A DNA stretch of 64,000 bases from CBDBJK01 sp965206395 (GCA_965206395.1 CBDBJK010000030.1:124001-188000); one strand, 5' to 3'; counted from the stretch's first letter, positions 8,059-18,489 are shown. Numbers and translations: made by a program. Notes: generated by a model not told the origin, from the letters alone.

Positions 8059-9141
8059 GTGCGTAGGCGCGTGATACAAAGAGCAGTTACCTTAGTTTTC
8101 GTATTAATCATGTTGATGCTACTACTTGTGGCATGTGAAACTCCAACCGCACCCACAGGCGATCCGCTGACAACAGAGTCTTCAAACAGCCCCGCGTCAT
8201 CCGGGTCTGGATCAGTCTCCTCAACTGCGACACCTGATCTAACAAACGCTTCTGGAAGTTCTGGAGCAGAAACCACTCCTGCCTCCCCGACGACGGAACT
8301 CACCTCAACGCCAGTGGGAACCTTCGTCGTCGATTCGACAGCTGATGCTACCGATGCTGTCGATGATGGTATTTGCGACGATGGTTCTGGGAATTGCACC
8401 CTGCGAGCCGCCGTGATGCAGGCAAGCCGCCTCGGTGTTCCTGCGCGAATTATTATTCCTCCAGGGAAATATATGCTATCGATTGAACCGCCAACCCCGG
8501 AATCTGATGACGCTTCATCCGGCGACCTTGATCTTGAAGGCGACATCACAATCGAGGGTGCAGACAAAGACACCACGGTCATCGATGGCGGTGGCATAGG
8601 CCGCGTCCTTCATATTTTCGAGGATAGTACGGTTCATATTTCAGGCGTCACGATCCAGAATGGCAACACTACAGGGGGTGGCGGTATCCTCAATCGCGGA
8701 ACACTTGAACTGGCTGATAGCGCCGTCAGCGGCAATAGGGCGAGCAGTGATGGCGGAGGCATCTTCAACAGAGATGGAACGGTGACGCTGAACAATAGCG
8801 AAATCACTGACAACGAAGCGGGCGGTGATGGTGGAGGTATCTTCGACAGTATCGATGGAACGCTGATGCTGGATAACAGTGAAATCACTGACAACGAAGC
8901 GGGCGATGATGGTGGAGGTATCTTTAGCGCTGTCGGAGGAACGCTGACGCTGGATAACAGTGAAATCACTGACAACGAGGCGGGCAATGATGGTGGAGGT
9001 ATCTTCAATGCTAACACGCTGAATATCACTAATGATTCAGTCGTCAAAGGCAATAAGGCAATAAGGCAATAAGGCAATAAGGCAATAAGGCGATTGGTGA
9101 TGGTGGAGGTATCTTCAATGCCAACACGCTGAATATCACTA
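8059..9141 (+). pseudogene. beta-helix / C-type lectin lipoprotein, N-terminal part
   Basis: First part of a gene that continues at 11212. A lipoprotein signal peptide ends in a lipobox (LLVAC), followed by a Ser/Thr/Pro linker, a CSLREA-like segment (CTLRAAVMQA) and right-handed parallel beta-helix repeats of about 30 residues with GGGIFN turns and NSEITDNEAG strands. Translation ends at 9072 because an 8-bp repeat (9052-9091) brings in a TAA. With a single repeat unit the frame would run on through 9141 and then straight into 11212. At 9140-9141 the gene is split by two ISs. Such proteins are surface-exposed and probably bind glycans. The present allele cannot make the full protein. Confidence 0.85.
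9052..9091 (+). repeat. octanucleotide tandem repeat (AATAAGGC)x5
   Basis: Five perfect copies of AATAAGGC inside the beta-helix coding sequence. One copy keeps the gene open (VKGNKAIGDGGG); three or more copies put TAA in frame. The unit is not a multiple of three, so slippage changes the frame. Confidence 0.9.
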
Positions 9142-10390
9142 GTGGTCCAACATCATTGAAATGAATACCATGATAGTCATTGTTCCTCTTGGGGGTTCAA
9201 TCGTAACGTTGAACCGAGGAGGAACCATGATGTCTACCAAGAAGTACCGTATCAGACTGACTACCGACGAACAACAGGAACTCAACGCCTTGGTCTCACG
9301 CGGTCGGGCTGCGGCGTACAAACAGACCCATGCGCGCATTCTGCTGATGAGCGATGAGTCACGCTCGGACGGGGGAATGAAGGACGCGGACATCACCAGC
9401 GCGCTCGGTGTGGGACAGTCAACGGTCGAGCGAATACGCAAGCGCTGTGTGGAGGAGGGGGTTGAGTCTGCGCTGAATCGCAAAAAGCAACTGCGTCGGC
9501 GTCAAAAGAGACTGGACGGCGAAGGTGAAGCACGGTTGATAGCGATGGCCTGCGGGGAACCGCCGGAGGGGCGTGCCAGTTGGACCCTGAAGCTGTTGGC
9601 TGACCAGTTGGTCGAGTGTGAGATAGTCGGGACCATTAGCACCGAGACGGTTCGCCAGGCGCTTAAAAAAAAACGAACTGAAGCCGTGGCTGAAGCAGAG
9701 TTGGTGCATCCCGCCCGGTCAGAGCGCGGAGTTTGTGTGCGCGATGGAAGACGTGATGGAAGACGTACTGGAGGTCTACCAACGGCCGTACGATGGGAAT
9801 GAGGTTCTGGTGTGCATGGATGAGACGAGCAAACAGCAAGTCAAGGAGACGCGAGTGCCGCGTCCCGCAGCGCCCGGCTTATCGGCGGCATACGACTACG
9901 AATACGAGCGCAATGGAGTGAGCAGCCTGTTCATGCTGTTTGCACCGTTGGACGGATGGCGCCGAGTCGAGGTCAGAGAGCGTCGCACGAAGGTGGACTG
10001 GGCGCATGTGATAAAGAAACTGGTCGACGAGGACTACCCTGACAGAGACCGGATCGTGCTGGTAATGGACAATCTCAACACTCACAAGCTGTCCTCGCTA
10101 TACGAGGCATTCGAGCCTGCTGAGGCGAGGCGTATAGCTGAGCGACTGGAGATACACTACACTCCCAAACACGGGAGTTGGTTGAATATGGCGGAGATAG
10201 AGATCGGTGTGCTGGCTCGACAGTGCCTGGACCGACGGATTGCCAATCAAGACATCCTGCGCGGCGAGGTCAATGCTTGGCAGAATCAACGCAACCGGGA
10301 TGTGATACGAGTGGATTGGCGCTTCACTACCGAGGATGCGCGCATCAAGCTAAAGTCACTCTACCCATCAATACAAAAACGTTGAACCAC
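9142..10390 (+). mobile_element. IS630-family element (1249 bp)
   Basis: Ends GTGGTCCAAC... and ...GTTGAACCAC, flanked by TA (9140-9141, 10391-10392) as expected for IS630/Tc1-mariner elements. It is inserted in the beta-helix gene. Scrambled relatives occur at 20584-22349. Confidence 0.95.
9227..10385 (+). CDS. IS630-family transposase, two frames joined at A9
   Basis: Starts at ATG 9227 behind GAGGAGG. The first frame (to 9802) holds the helix-turn-helix domain (ALGVGQSTVERIRKR). The second (ending 10385) holds the DDE domain: MDETSKQ, VMDNLNTHK, and Glu in WLNMAEIEIG. The shift occurs at a run of nine A (9665-9673); IS630 elements commonly use A-rich frameshift sites, so this copy may be functional. 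Confidence 0.88.
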
Positions 10391-10392
10391 TA

Positions 10393-11211
10393 GGTTGTGT
10401 TGACATTTGGTGCATAATGGATACATGTCAACGACTGAATTACGCAATGAACAATGGTCGAAAATCCTTGAATTTCTGCGCTCATGCCCAGACCTCTACG
10501 TTGGAGAGGAGGACGATTGCAGGCGCTACGTCGAGGCCATCCTGTGGATGGCACGAAGTGGTGCTCCTTGGAGACTGCTGCCTGAGCACTACGGTCACTG
10601 GAACAGCGTATATAAGCGCTTCGCACGCTGGTGTGAAAAGGGTGTATGGGAACGAATGCATCAGCATTTTGTGCAAGACCCCGATATGGAGCATGTCATC
10701 ATTGATAGCACTGTGATAGCACTGTGGTTCGCGCTCATCCCTGTGCTGCTGGAGCCTCCAAAAAAACGGTGGCCAATCGGCCCAAGCTCTTGGCCGGAGC
10801 CGAGGCGGGTTCAGTACCAAGATCCACGTGAGCGTGGATGGATTGGGCAACCCGTTGCGCTTTGAGCTCACAGCAGGTCAACGTCACGACATCACCCAGG
10901 CACAGGCATTGATAGCTGATTTCGAAACCGAGCATGTGATTGCTGATAAGGGATACGATTCGATGGATTTTCTCCAATGCATCCTGGGCAGGGGCGCGTT
11001 ACCTGTGATTCCACCTCGGTCAAATCGAAAGACGCCACGAGAGTATGATGAGTACCTTTACCGAGAGCGCCACCTTGTGGAGTGTTTCATCAACAAGATC
11101 AAGCACTACCGGCATATCTTCTCTCGCTTTGACAAGCTGTCATCGCGTTTCCTGGGATTCTTGAACTTCGTCGGTGCTCTCATATGGCTCAGATGAAATG
11201 TCAACACAACC
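10393..11211 (+). mobile_element. IS5-family element B, copy 1 (819 bp)
   Basis: Terminal inverted repeats GGTTGTGTTGACATTT and its complement, flanked by TA (10391-10392, 11212-11213). The left TA is also the right flank of the IS630 element, so both elements occupy the same original TA of the beta-helix gene. Other copies: 25086-25904 and 48481-49307. Confidence 0.95.
10425..11196 (+). pseudogene. IS5-family transposase (element B) with 11-bp duplication
   Basis: Start ATG 10425 (MSTTELRNEQW). The N-terminal domain is intact to the first catalytic Asp (HVIIDSTV). There an 11-bp tandem duplication of GATAGCACTGT shifts the frame. Downstream an A7 run (10760-10766) separates it from the frame coding the canonical GQSAQALGRSRGGFSTKIH segment and the second Asp (ADKGYDS), ending at 11196. 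The same duplication is present in all three copies. Confidence 0.8.
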
Positions 11212-12466
11212 TAATGATTCAGTCGTCAAAGGCAACAGTGCGAATGGTGATGGTGGAGGTATCTTCAACGCTAGAAAAGACACGCTGACGCTGAACGACA
11301 GCAAAATCGCCGACAACGAAGCGGGCAGTTTGGGTGGTGGCATTATCAATTTCGGCACGGTAGACATCATCAACGGCTCCGTCGTCAGCGGCAACAGGGC
11401 GAGAAACGACGGTGGCGGTATCTTCAATAACAGTGAAGGCACGCTGACACTGGACAACAGCGAAATCACCGACAACGAAGCAAGCGATAATGCTGGCGGT
11501 ATTGGCAATCTCGGCACGATGGATATCACTAACGGCTCCGTTGTCAGAGGCAACAGTGCAAATTCCGATGGCGGAGGTATTTACAACGCCAGTGAGGGCA
11601 TGCTGACGCTGAGCAACAGCGAAATCACCGACAACGAAACGGGCGTTTTTGGTGGCGGCATTGTCAATTACGGCAGTGTGGATATCACCAATCGCTCCGC
11701 CGTCAGCAACAACAAGGCAAATGATGATGGTGGAGGTATCTTCAACACCAGTGATGGCATGCTGAGGCTGAACAATAGCGAAATCACTGACAACGAAACG
11801 GGCGATTTTGGTGGCGGCATTATCAATTACGGCACGTCGGACATCACCAACGGCTCCGTTGTCAGAGGCAACAAGGCGAGGGAGGCTGGAGGTATCTTCA
11901 TCCCAGAAGGCGTCGTTACAGTGCTCGATAGCCTCGTTCATGAGAATTTTGTGAGTGGTTCGGAAGGAGGACCTGATATCGTCACTCTCTTTAGCGGCAG
12001 GTTGGTGCTCGACCGTGACCGGACGCCAAGGACTTCCGACCCACCGGCACAATCGGCAAAGTACAAGCTGACAAGCAGGGCATCCAATTGGCGTGAGGCT
12101 GAAGCTGAGGCAGTCGCGATGGGCGGACACCTGGTGACTATCAATAACCGAGATGAGCAAGCATTGCTGGTCAGTCTTTTCCTATCTGGAAATAACAGAA
12201 CTAGAGCCTACTGGATCGGGCTGACAGATCAGAACTCGGAGGGCAGGTTCAGGTGGATCAGTGGCGAACCGGTTACTTACACTAACTGGAACCTGGGAGA
12301 ACCCAATAACTGCTGTGGCGGGGAGGACTACGGCGTTATGAATTGGCAAATCGCGCATGGAAGAATTTTTGGTGTCCTGGGAGACTGGAATGATGCCCCC
12401 TTGGAGGGATTAGACGGTTTTCTGTTTGGCCCGGAGAATTATCGCGGCATCGTTGAATTGCCATGA
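11212..12466 (+). pseudogene. beta-helix / C-type lectin lipoprotein, C-terminal part
   Basis: Resumes the gene interrupted at 9141 in the right frame (N-D-S-V-V-K-G-N-S). About seven more beta-helix repeats are followed by a C-type lectin-like domain of about 125 residues: WREAEAEAVAMGGHLVTI, YWIGLTDQNSEGRFRW, TNWNLGEPNNCCGGEDYG and a closing WNDAP segment, all hallmarks of the fold. The N-terminal half lies before two insertion elements, so this half has no start or signal peptide of its own. CTLD fusions in bacterial surface proteins usually bind glycans or proteins. Confidence 0.85.
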
Positions 12467-12494
12467 TTGCTATGAAGGATAGGTGCGTGTGCTA

Positions 12495-13698
12495 GGGAAC
12501 CTCTGAACAACTCGGCGCAAGCGTGGATGGGCAGAGTGGTTCCGTTCTTTGGAGATGTTCAGGCATCTTTGTGACGTTCCAGGTCGTGGTTGAGGCGTTC
12601 AGACCGTGTCTGTTGTGGCCTCGAAGCGGCTTTTCGGAGCCATCGCGGCTCCCCGGCCGTGATTTGCTCACTGCGCCCCTCTCATGCCGCCAGACGGCGC
12701 TCTGCCGTCATCAAGTTGGCCAGCCCCAGTAGCAATGCCAGCCGTTGCGCGTTCTTAGCCAACCCTCGGTAGCGCACCTTGGCGTAGCCAAAGCGCCGCT
12801 TCACGTACAGGAACGGATGCTCCACTTTCGCTCTGACCGACGCTTTGCGCTTCTCCGCCAACGCCTCGTGGCTGCCAGGCTCTAGGTGCCGTCGCCGGCC
12901 GGGCCTCATCGCCACTCGCCACTCCACATCCAACTCTCGATTCTCCAACCGCTTGTCCACTCCCTGATACCCCGCATCCCCCCACACTCGTTTCTCTCCA
13001 CCGTGCAGCAATCGGTGCGCTTCTGTCACATCATGCACGTTAGCTGGCGTCGTAGTCATGCTGTGTACCACTCCCGTCTCAGCGTCAGCGCCTACGTGTA
13101 CTTTCATCCCGAAGCGCCACTCGTTCCCCTTCTTCGTCTGGTGCATCTCAGGGTCTCGCTCACCCGCACGATTCTTCGTCGATGACGGCGCCTCTATGAT
13201 GCTCGCGTCCACGATCGTCCCCTCCCGAAGCCGCAGTCCCTGGGACTCCAGATGACGGTTTATCTCCTCGAACAGACTCTGCCCCAACTCATGCTCTTCC
13301 AGCAGATGGCGGAAGTTCAGAATCGTCGTCTCGTCCGGCAGCGGGCCCGACAGCTTCAACCCTACGAACCGTCTCACCGACTCTACCTCGTAGAGCATGT
13401 CCTCCATACCAGGATCGCTCAAGTTGTAGAACAACTGCACGCAGTGTATCCGCACCATCGCCGACAACTCATATGGTCGACGGCCTCGGCCCGCCTTGGG
13501 ATAGAACGGACGGATGCGCTCTTCCATCTGTTCCCACGGGATCAGAGCATCCATGCGCTCCAGGAATATCTCCCGGCGGGTCTTGCGCTTCTTGCTCTCG
13601 TATTCCAAGTCCGCAAATGTTGGCTGGTCCATCAATTATCTCCCCGAACACAGTGCTATTCTCTATGCTACTATGCCCAGACTTGTTCAGAGTATCCC
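12495..13698 (-). mobile_element. IS5-family element A, full copy 2
   Basis: 1204 bp with ends GGGAACCTCTGAACAA and, at the other end, TTGTTCAGAGTATCCC. Flanked by CTAG on both sides if the outer G/C is counted to the target. The right border touches the stop codon of the anti-sigma gene. Confidence 0.95.
12682..13635 (-). CDS. IS5-family transposase (317 aa)
   Basis: Intact single-frame DDE transposase: N-terminal IS5 domain (MVRIHCVQLFYNLSDPGMED), first Asp in VDASIIEAP, second in WGDAGYQG, Glu in KVEHPFLYVKRRFG. Same length as the copy at 53035-53988. Probably active. Confidence 0.95.
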   Translation of the reverse strand: MMDQPTFADLEYESKKRKTRREIFLERMDALIPWEQMEERIRPFYPKAGRGRRPYELSAMVRIHCVQLFYNLSDPGMEDMLYEVESVRRFVGLKLSGPLPDETTILNFRHLLEEHELGQSLFEEINRHLESQGLRLREGTIVDASIIEAPSSTKNRAGERDPEMHQTKKGNEWRFGMKVHVGADAETGVVHSMTTTPANVHDVTEAHRLLHGGEKRVWGDAGYQGVDKRLENRELDVEWRVAMRPGRRRHLEPGSHEALAEKRKASVRAKVEHPFLYVKRRFGYAKVRYRGLAKNAQRLALLLGLANLMTAERRLAA

Positions 13699-14489
13699 TA
13701 GTTCCCAGCCAGGTCGATTCTGGCGACCACGCGGTTTGATGGCTCCGACGGGCTTCTGGATTCTTCCAGCGTGATTGTGACGGCGTCCAGGTCGGCCACG
13801 TTGCCTGGTATGATGATCCATAGGCCGTCGCCAAGAGGCCACATACCCCCCAGGGCTGTGCTCACGCCGTCCTTGATTGCCCAGGCGTGATACCCGCCTT
13901 CTTCGGCAAACTGGAGGTTTCTTGCGATCAGACAGGCCGCCCCGTGTTTGGACGAATGCGCCAAAGTGCCTGCGACTTCTGAGGTCGCGTCCGTCCCTTC
14001 AAATCTCCACCACTGCTCGGCCTGCGACATTATCGATATGGCATCATAACTCAGGGCGGTTCGCATTTCGTTGGTGTCTAGCCTGTCTTGAACGCGAGTC
14101 ATCCAGAACGACAGGAAGGCGATTGTTACTAGCAGCACGCCTATGGCTACGAAGGCCGTCGCGGGCCGCTTGAATATGCGCCACCACGCGCTCAGCGAGT
14201 GTTCCAGGGCGGGAACGGCGAACCCGACCCCTGCCTTCTCGCCCCTTGCCGCCATTAATATCTTGTCTTTTAGCTGAGGGGAAGGCTCCCTGTCCTCAGC
14301 CAGATATGCAAGCGCGCCAGTGACGCCTCGCAGTTCCGCAACCTTATGCGCGCATATATCACAGCCGCTCAGATGCGACTCGAAAGCCTCTTGCTCCTCT
14401 TGTTCCAGCGCGAGAAGAACGTAACCCGCCGCGAAATCCTTCAACTCGTCATGACTCCACACGTCAGCCCACCGCCTCTTGGTTATCAA
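13698..14489 (-). CDS. anti-sigma factor (RskA-like, zinc-finger type)
   Basis: 263 residues. The N-terminal cytoplasmic domain has a zinc anti-sigma motif (FESHLSGCDICAHKV, HxxxCxxC). One membrane helix lies near residues 112-132 (TAFVAIGVLLVTIAFLSFWM), followed by an extracytoplasmic RskA-like domain with WIIIPGNVADLDAVTITLE. It holds the ECF sigma factor encoded just upstream at the membrane; the two frames overlap by 26 bp and are translationally coupled. Its TAG stop coincides with the target site of the flanking IS, so the protein is complete. What releases it is unknown. Confidence 0.88.
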   Translation of the reverse strand: MITKRRWADVWSHDELKDFAAGYVLLALEQEEQEAFESHLSGCDICAHKVAELRGVTGALAYLAEDREPSPQLKDKILMAARGEKAGVGFAVPALEHSLSAWWRIFKRPATAFVAIGVLLVTIAFLSFWMTRVQDRLDTNEMRTALSYDAISIMSQAEQWWRFEGTDATSEVAGTLAHSSKHGAACLIARNLQFAEEGGYHAWAIKDGVSTALGGMWPLGDGLWIIIPGNVADLDAVTITLEESRSPSEPSNRVVARIDLAGN

Positions 14490-15093
14490 GCAGATTTCTC
14501 AGCCTGTCCATTCCCCTGCGAATACGCGCCTTCACCGTGCCTAGTGGAATTTTCGTCACATCGGCTATCTCCCGGTGTGTAAAGCCATCGAAGTAGGCCA
14601 TCGCGATGACCTCACGTTGCTCGTTCGGGAGCTTGTTCATGGCCATTTTGACTGTCTCGAAATCAATCGAGTTGGCAACCTGTTGCCAGACTGCCTCGGT
14701 TTCCGCCACAGGCTCATTGTATTCGAGTACAGGTGTCGTTGTCGGCCTCGACCTGCGCCGACGCCAGGCGTCGATGGCCCGGTGATGCACCACCGACAGC
14801 AGCCAAGACCGCGCCTCTCCCCGACGCTGGCTGAACGAGCCTGCCATGCGCCAGACGTTGAGGAATGCCTCCTGAACCACATCCTCGGCGCTATGGGCAT
14901 CGCCCAGGATTCGATAGGCGAGCGAGTACGCCGACCTTCCATAGCGGTCGTACAGCAGGGCAAGGGCGTTCTCGTCTCCAACGGCTATCCGCTGGAGCAT
15001 GATTTCGTCTGTGGGAGAGTCCATACCTGAGTGCGCCTGTTTCAAAGGTGAGATCAAGTCAGTGAGTAATGAGTCTAGCAGGATTATCTCCAT
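14464..15093 (-). CDS. ECF-family RNA polymerase sigma factor
   Basis: 209 residues with region 2 (YSLAYRILGDAHSAEDVVQEAFLNVWR) and region 4 helix-turn-helix (LPNEQREVIAMAYFDGFTHREIADVTKIPLGTVKARIRRG, split across two helices). Start ATG 15093 has AGGGG 8 nt upstream; ATG 15024 is an alternative. It is transcribed ahead of the overlapping anti-sigma gene. The five-repeat secreted protein upstream on the same strand is a plausible target or co-regulated gene. Confidence 0.92.
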   Translation of the reverse strand: MEIILLDSLLTDLISPLKQAHSGMDSPTDEIMLQRIAVGDENALALLYDRYGRSAYSLAYRILGDAHSAEDVVQEAFLNVWRMAGSFSQRRGEARSWLLSVVHHRAIDAWRRRRSRPTTTPVLEYNEPVAETEAVWQQVANSIDFETVKMAMNKLPNEQREVIAMAYFDGFTHREIADVTKIPLGTVKARIRRGMDRLRNLLDNQEAVG

Positions 15094-15165
15094 CTTGACA
15101 CCCCTGAAAGCCAGAATATCTGGATTGAGAAGGCAACAGGCGACTCGATTTCCATCTGAACCATA

Positions 15166-15199
15166 GAGGCCCCGCCCTTCCTTGGAAAGGCGGGGCCTC
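15166..15199. terminator. strong GC hairpin, probable terminator
   Basis: Perfect 11-bp stem GAGGCCCCGCC / GGCGGGGCCTC with a 12-nt loop, just after the stop of the minus-strand secreted-repeat gene and before the sigma gene. There is no long T run on either strand. Confidence 0.6.
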
Positions 15200-15214
15200 T
15201 TCTGACATTGCGGT

Positions 15215-16828
15215 TTAACTTGGGCTATAGGCCCTTCTACGAACGAGAAGGAGGCCTCCTGAAAATAGGAGCACCACAGATGCGATCAGACCCACTCGCG
15301 CCAGCGTAGGAATGGCCGGGTCGCCGACGCTCGGAGCCTCAGGCTCGGTAGCGGGCTGAACGGCATCCCCTGTGGATTGCAGCACAAACCACACGTTGCC
15401 GACATCCTGACCGTTCGCATCGCCAGGTTTGTCGTCGCCAACGAAGTAGTAGAGCGGCGCGCCGTTGTAGGTCACCTGCACCGAGCCGTCATCGCGGGCG
15501 GTAGTGCCCAGCAGGTCGGCGGAAGCGCCATCTCCGGCTGCGGGGTCGCCGACGGTCAACAGCGGAGGCCATCGCTCTGCACAGCCTCCAGAGCAGTTGG
15601 AGGTATCGGCCACGTCATTGGTGAACAGGTAGAGGCTGCGCCCGCTGTGATCGACGAGGATTTCGCCTAAATCGGCGTGTTCGACCACACTTACGGCGGC
15701 GTTGTTCTGGATAAGCCCTCCGTGGATGGTTACCACAAACCACGTGCCATACTGACCACTGGTGTCACCGGGTTTCTCGTCGCGGGCGAAGTAGTACAGC
15801 AGCCAACCGTTGTAGGTTACCTGGGTGTATCCGTCCTCTCGGGCTATGGTTCCCAGAAGCTCGGCGTTTACACCCTCTCCGGCGGCGGGGTCTCCCACCG
15901 TCAGAAGGGGCGGCCAGGCCCTGGCGCATCCGCCTGCGCAGTTGGATTTTTCGCGCTCGTCATCGGTAAACAGGTAAATGATACGGCCACTGACCTCTGC
16001 CAAGATTGTGCCGAACACAGAGTCCTCAGTGGTATTCACGGCGGCGTTGTTCTGGATAGGCCCTCCGTGGACGGTTACCACAAACCACGTGCCATACTGA
16101 CCACTGGTGTCACCAGGTTTCTCGTCGCGGGCGAAGTAGTACAACGGCCAACCGTTGTAGGTCACCTGGGTGTATCCATCCTCTCGGGCTATGGTTCCCA
16201 ATCGATCGGCATTCACACCCTCTCCGGCGACAGGGTCTCCCACCGTCAAAAGGGGCGGCCAGGCCCTGGCGCATCCGCCCGCGCAGTTGGACTTTTCTCG
16301 CTCATCATCGGTAAACAGGTAAATGATACGGCCACTGACCTCCGCCAGGATGGTGCCGAACACAGAGTCCTCGGTGGTATTCACAGCGGCGTTGTTCTGG
16401 ATAGGCCCTCCGTGAATGGATACCACAAACCACGTGCCATACTGACCACTGGTGTCACCGGGTTTCTCGTCGCGGGCGAAGTAGTACAGCGGCCAACCGT
16501 TGTAGGTTACCTGGGTGTATCCATCCTCTCGGGCTATGGTTCCCAATCGGTCGGCATTCACACCCTCTCCGGCGACAGGGTCTCCCACCGTCAGAAGGGG
16601 CGGCCACGCACGAGCGCATCCGCCTGCGCAGTTGGACTTTTCGCGCTCATCATCGGTAAACAGGTAAATGATACGGCCACTGGCCTCCGCCAGGATGGTG
16701 CCGAACACAGAGTCCTCAGTGGTATTCACGGCGGCGTTGTTCTGGATAGGCCCTCCGTGAATGGATACAACGAACCACGTGCCATACTGACCATTGGTGT
16801 CGCCAGGGTTAGTGTCATTTGCGAAGTA
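15215..16828 (-). pseudogene. secreted Y-x4-D repeat protein, C-terminal part
   Basis: Holds four full copies, and the end of the first, of a repeat of about 110 residues (Lipoprotein_15 / COG4315 type). Markers are YLFTDDEREKSNCAGGCARAWPP, GTIAREDGYTQVTYNGWPLYYF and GDTSGQYGTWFVV. A C-terminal anchor follows: one helix (VGLIASVVLLFSGGLLLV) and RRR. Each repeat has two Cys (NCAGGC) and Asp-rich spots. The gene starts at 18489 and is split after the first WPLYY by an IS3 element (16829-18149). The apparent start within the IS is an artefact. Function of the family is unknown; it is often next to ECF sigma / anti-sigma genes, as here. Confidence 0.85.
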
Positions 16829-16845
16829 TAAGGTGGACCCCATTA

Positions 16846-17780
16846 TTAAGACAGCACGAGGGCTAAATTAAGAGAGTCTCCCACCCCTGCGCTAGGTTTC
16901 ACCAAGCCCGATGGCAGCCCTGCTTCTTCAGCTGCTGCTCCCCTTTCTTCCTGGCCATGTTGGTACACCTCTGCTGGGGTCCGGTAGCCCAAAGCCTGGT
17001 GAGGCCTCTGCCGGTTGTAGAACTCCAGGTAGGCATTGATCCCAGTTCGGGCCTCGGCGACGGTCTGGTAAGCTTTCAGATACACCTCCTCGTACTTGAT
17101 GCTCCGCCACAGCCGCTCCACGAAGATGTTGTCCAGGTACCTACCCTTACCATCCATGCTGACCTGGACCCTCTGCTCCTGCAACGTCTGGGTAAAGGCC
17201 TCACTGGTGAACTGACTCCCCTGGTCGGTGTTGAATATCTCCGGTCGTCCCTTACCCAGGGCTTCCTCCAACGCCGCCACGCAGAAGCTGGTGTCCATGG
17301 TGTGGAGAGCTTCCAGGCCAGCACGTGCCGGCTGTGCCAGTCCATGATGGCCACCAGGTACAGGAAGCCCTTCGCCATGGGGATGTAGGTGATGTCCGCG
17401 GCCCAGACCTGGTCGACCCGATTAACCTCCACTCCCTTCAGCAGATAGGGAAAGATCCGGTGTCCCGGCGCTGGTTTGCTGGTGTTGGGACGCCGGTAGA
17501 TGGCTTCCAGACCCATCAACCGCATCAGCCTTCGAACCCTTTTTCGGCTCACCAGATAGCCCTGTTGCAGCAGCCAGGCCTTCATCTTCCTGGAGCCGTA
17601 GAAGGGGGTCTTCAAATACTGACGGTCCATCAGGGCCATCAACTCCAGGTCTTCTGCCCTGGTCGGTACCGGCCGGTAGTACACCGAGGCCCGGCTGACG
17701 TCCAGCAGGATACATTGACGCACCAAAGACAGCTGCTGGTGGTCTCGGTCTATCATGGCTCGCCGTATGCTGCGACTCAT
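16846..17780 (-). pseudogene. IS3-family OrfB transposase with frameshift
   Basis: Integrase-type DDE domain: WAADITYIP (Asp 1), NTDQGSQFTS (Asp 2), FVERLWRSIKYEEVY (Glu). The frame breaks near 17300: the upstream frame reads WKLSTPWT where WKLSNTMDTSF is expected, consistent with one missing base. The break lies between the first and second Asp, so this copy cannot make a full OrfB. Confidence 0.85.
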
Positions 17781-18076
17781 AGACCGGACCTTTCCGACAA
17801 AAAATCGCGTTCCACCTTCAGCTGGCCGATGTGCCGGTAGAGGTGGTTAATCTGAGCTTCCTTGGCTTTCTCCTGGGATTTCTGATTGGTGGCAAATAGC
17901 TCCGGGGCTCCTTCCACCAGGGCCCTTTTCCAGGCGTGAATCTGACTGGGATGGACCTCAAATCGGCTGGCCAGCTGGGCGATGGTCTCTTCCCCCGCAA
18001 GGGCGGCCAGGGCCACCTTGGCCTTGAACGCCGGACTGTGCTTATTCCTCGTCTGCTTCATGTCCTGCTCCTTCAC
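17777..18076 (-). CDS. IS3-family OrfA (transposase HTH subunit)
   Basis: About 95 residues. Helix-turn-helix of the IS3 group (FKAKVALAALAGEETIAQLA, FEVHPSQIHAWKR) and a C-terminal coiled coil. It overlaps OrfB by 4 bp, allowing the usual -1 frameshift fusion. Confidence 0.9.
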   Translation of the reverse strand: MKEQDMKQTRNKHSPAFKAKVALAALAGEETIAQLASRFEVHPSQIHAWKRALVEGAPELFATNQKSQEKAKEAQINHLYRHIGQLKVERDFLSERSGL

Positions 18077-18149
18077 GTCGGTTAGTTGCCGGTTATTTTA
18101 GGAGCTGGACTCTCTCTTAGCCAGTTGTCTAGTTTTTGGGTACCACCTC

Positions 18150-18489
18150 AGTAGTACAGCGGCCAGCCGTTATAAGTCACCTGGGTGGAGCCGTCATCCC
18201 TGTCGATCGTGCCCAATCGGTCGGCATTCACTTCCCCCTCGGCAACCGGATCGCCGTCTGTCGTGAGTGGAGGCCATGTCGTTGCGCATCCGCCAGAACA
18301 GTTGGATTTTTCTCGCTCGTCATCAGTGAACAGGTAAAGGGTAATTCCGTTAGCATCTACCAGGATGCTGCCAAACTCAGAGTTTTGCGATACCGCGACG
18401 GTCGCCGCCGTCTGAGCATGTGCCACGTTAATCGAGATCAGCATCGTCAAAGCGAGTGCCAATATCACGATCAATCTGAACTTCGTCAT
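18150..18489 (-). pseudogene. secreted Y-x4-D repeat protein, N-terminal part
   Basis: True start of the gene continued at 16828-15215. ATG 18489 lies 8 nt after AAGGAGGAGG. It encodes a signal peptide (FRLIVILALALTMLISINVAHA) and most of the first repeat up to WPLYY, where the IS3 element enters. The other half carries four more repeats and the membrane anchor. Confidence 0.88.

Larger units (their letters stand above)
16829..18149 (-). mobile_element. IS3-family element (1321 bp)
   Basis: Ends share GGTGG[T]ACCC and TAAGAGAG[AG]TC in inverted orientation, flanked by a 4-bp AGTA duplication (16825-16828, 18150-18153). Removing the element and one AGTA restores the host reading frame. Confidence 0.9.

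Noticed and set aside
9161..9226. Longer start for the IS630 transposase at ATG 9161
   Set aside because: The ATG at 9227 has a strong GAGGAGG ahead of it; the upstream codons lie in the terminal repeat region.
15677..16831. Long plus-strand frame opposite the secreted-repeat gene
   Set aside because: It mirrors the five-repeat protein on the other strand; repeats make a long shadow frame. No ribosome site or family features.
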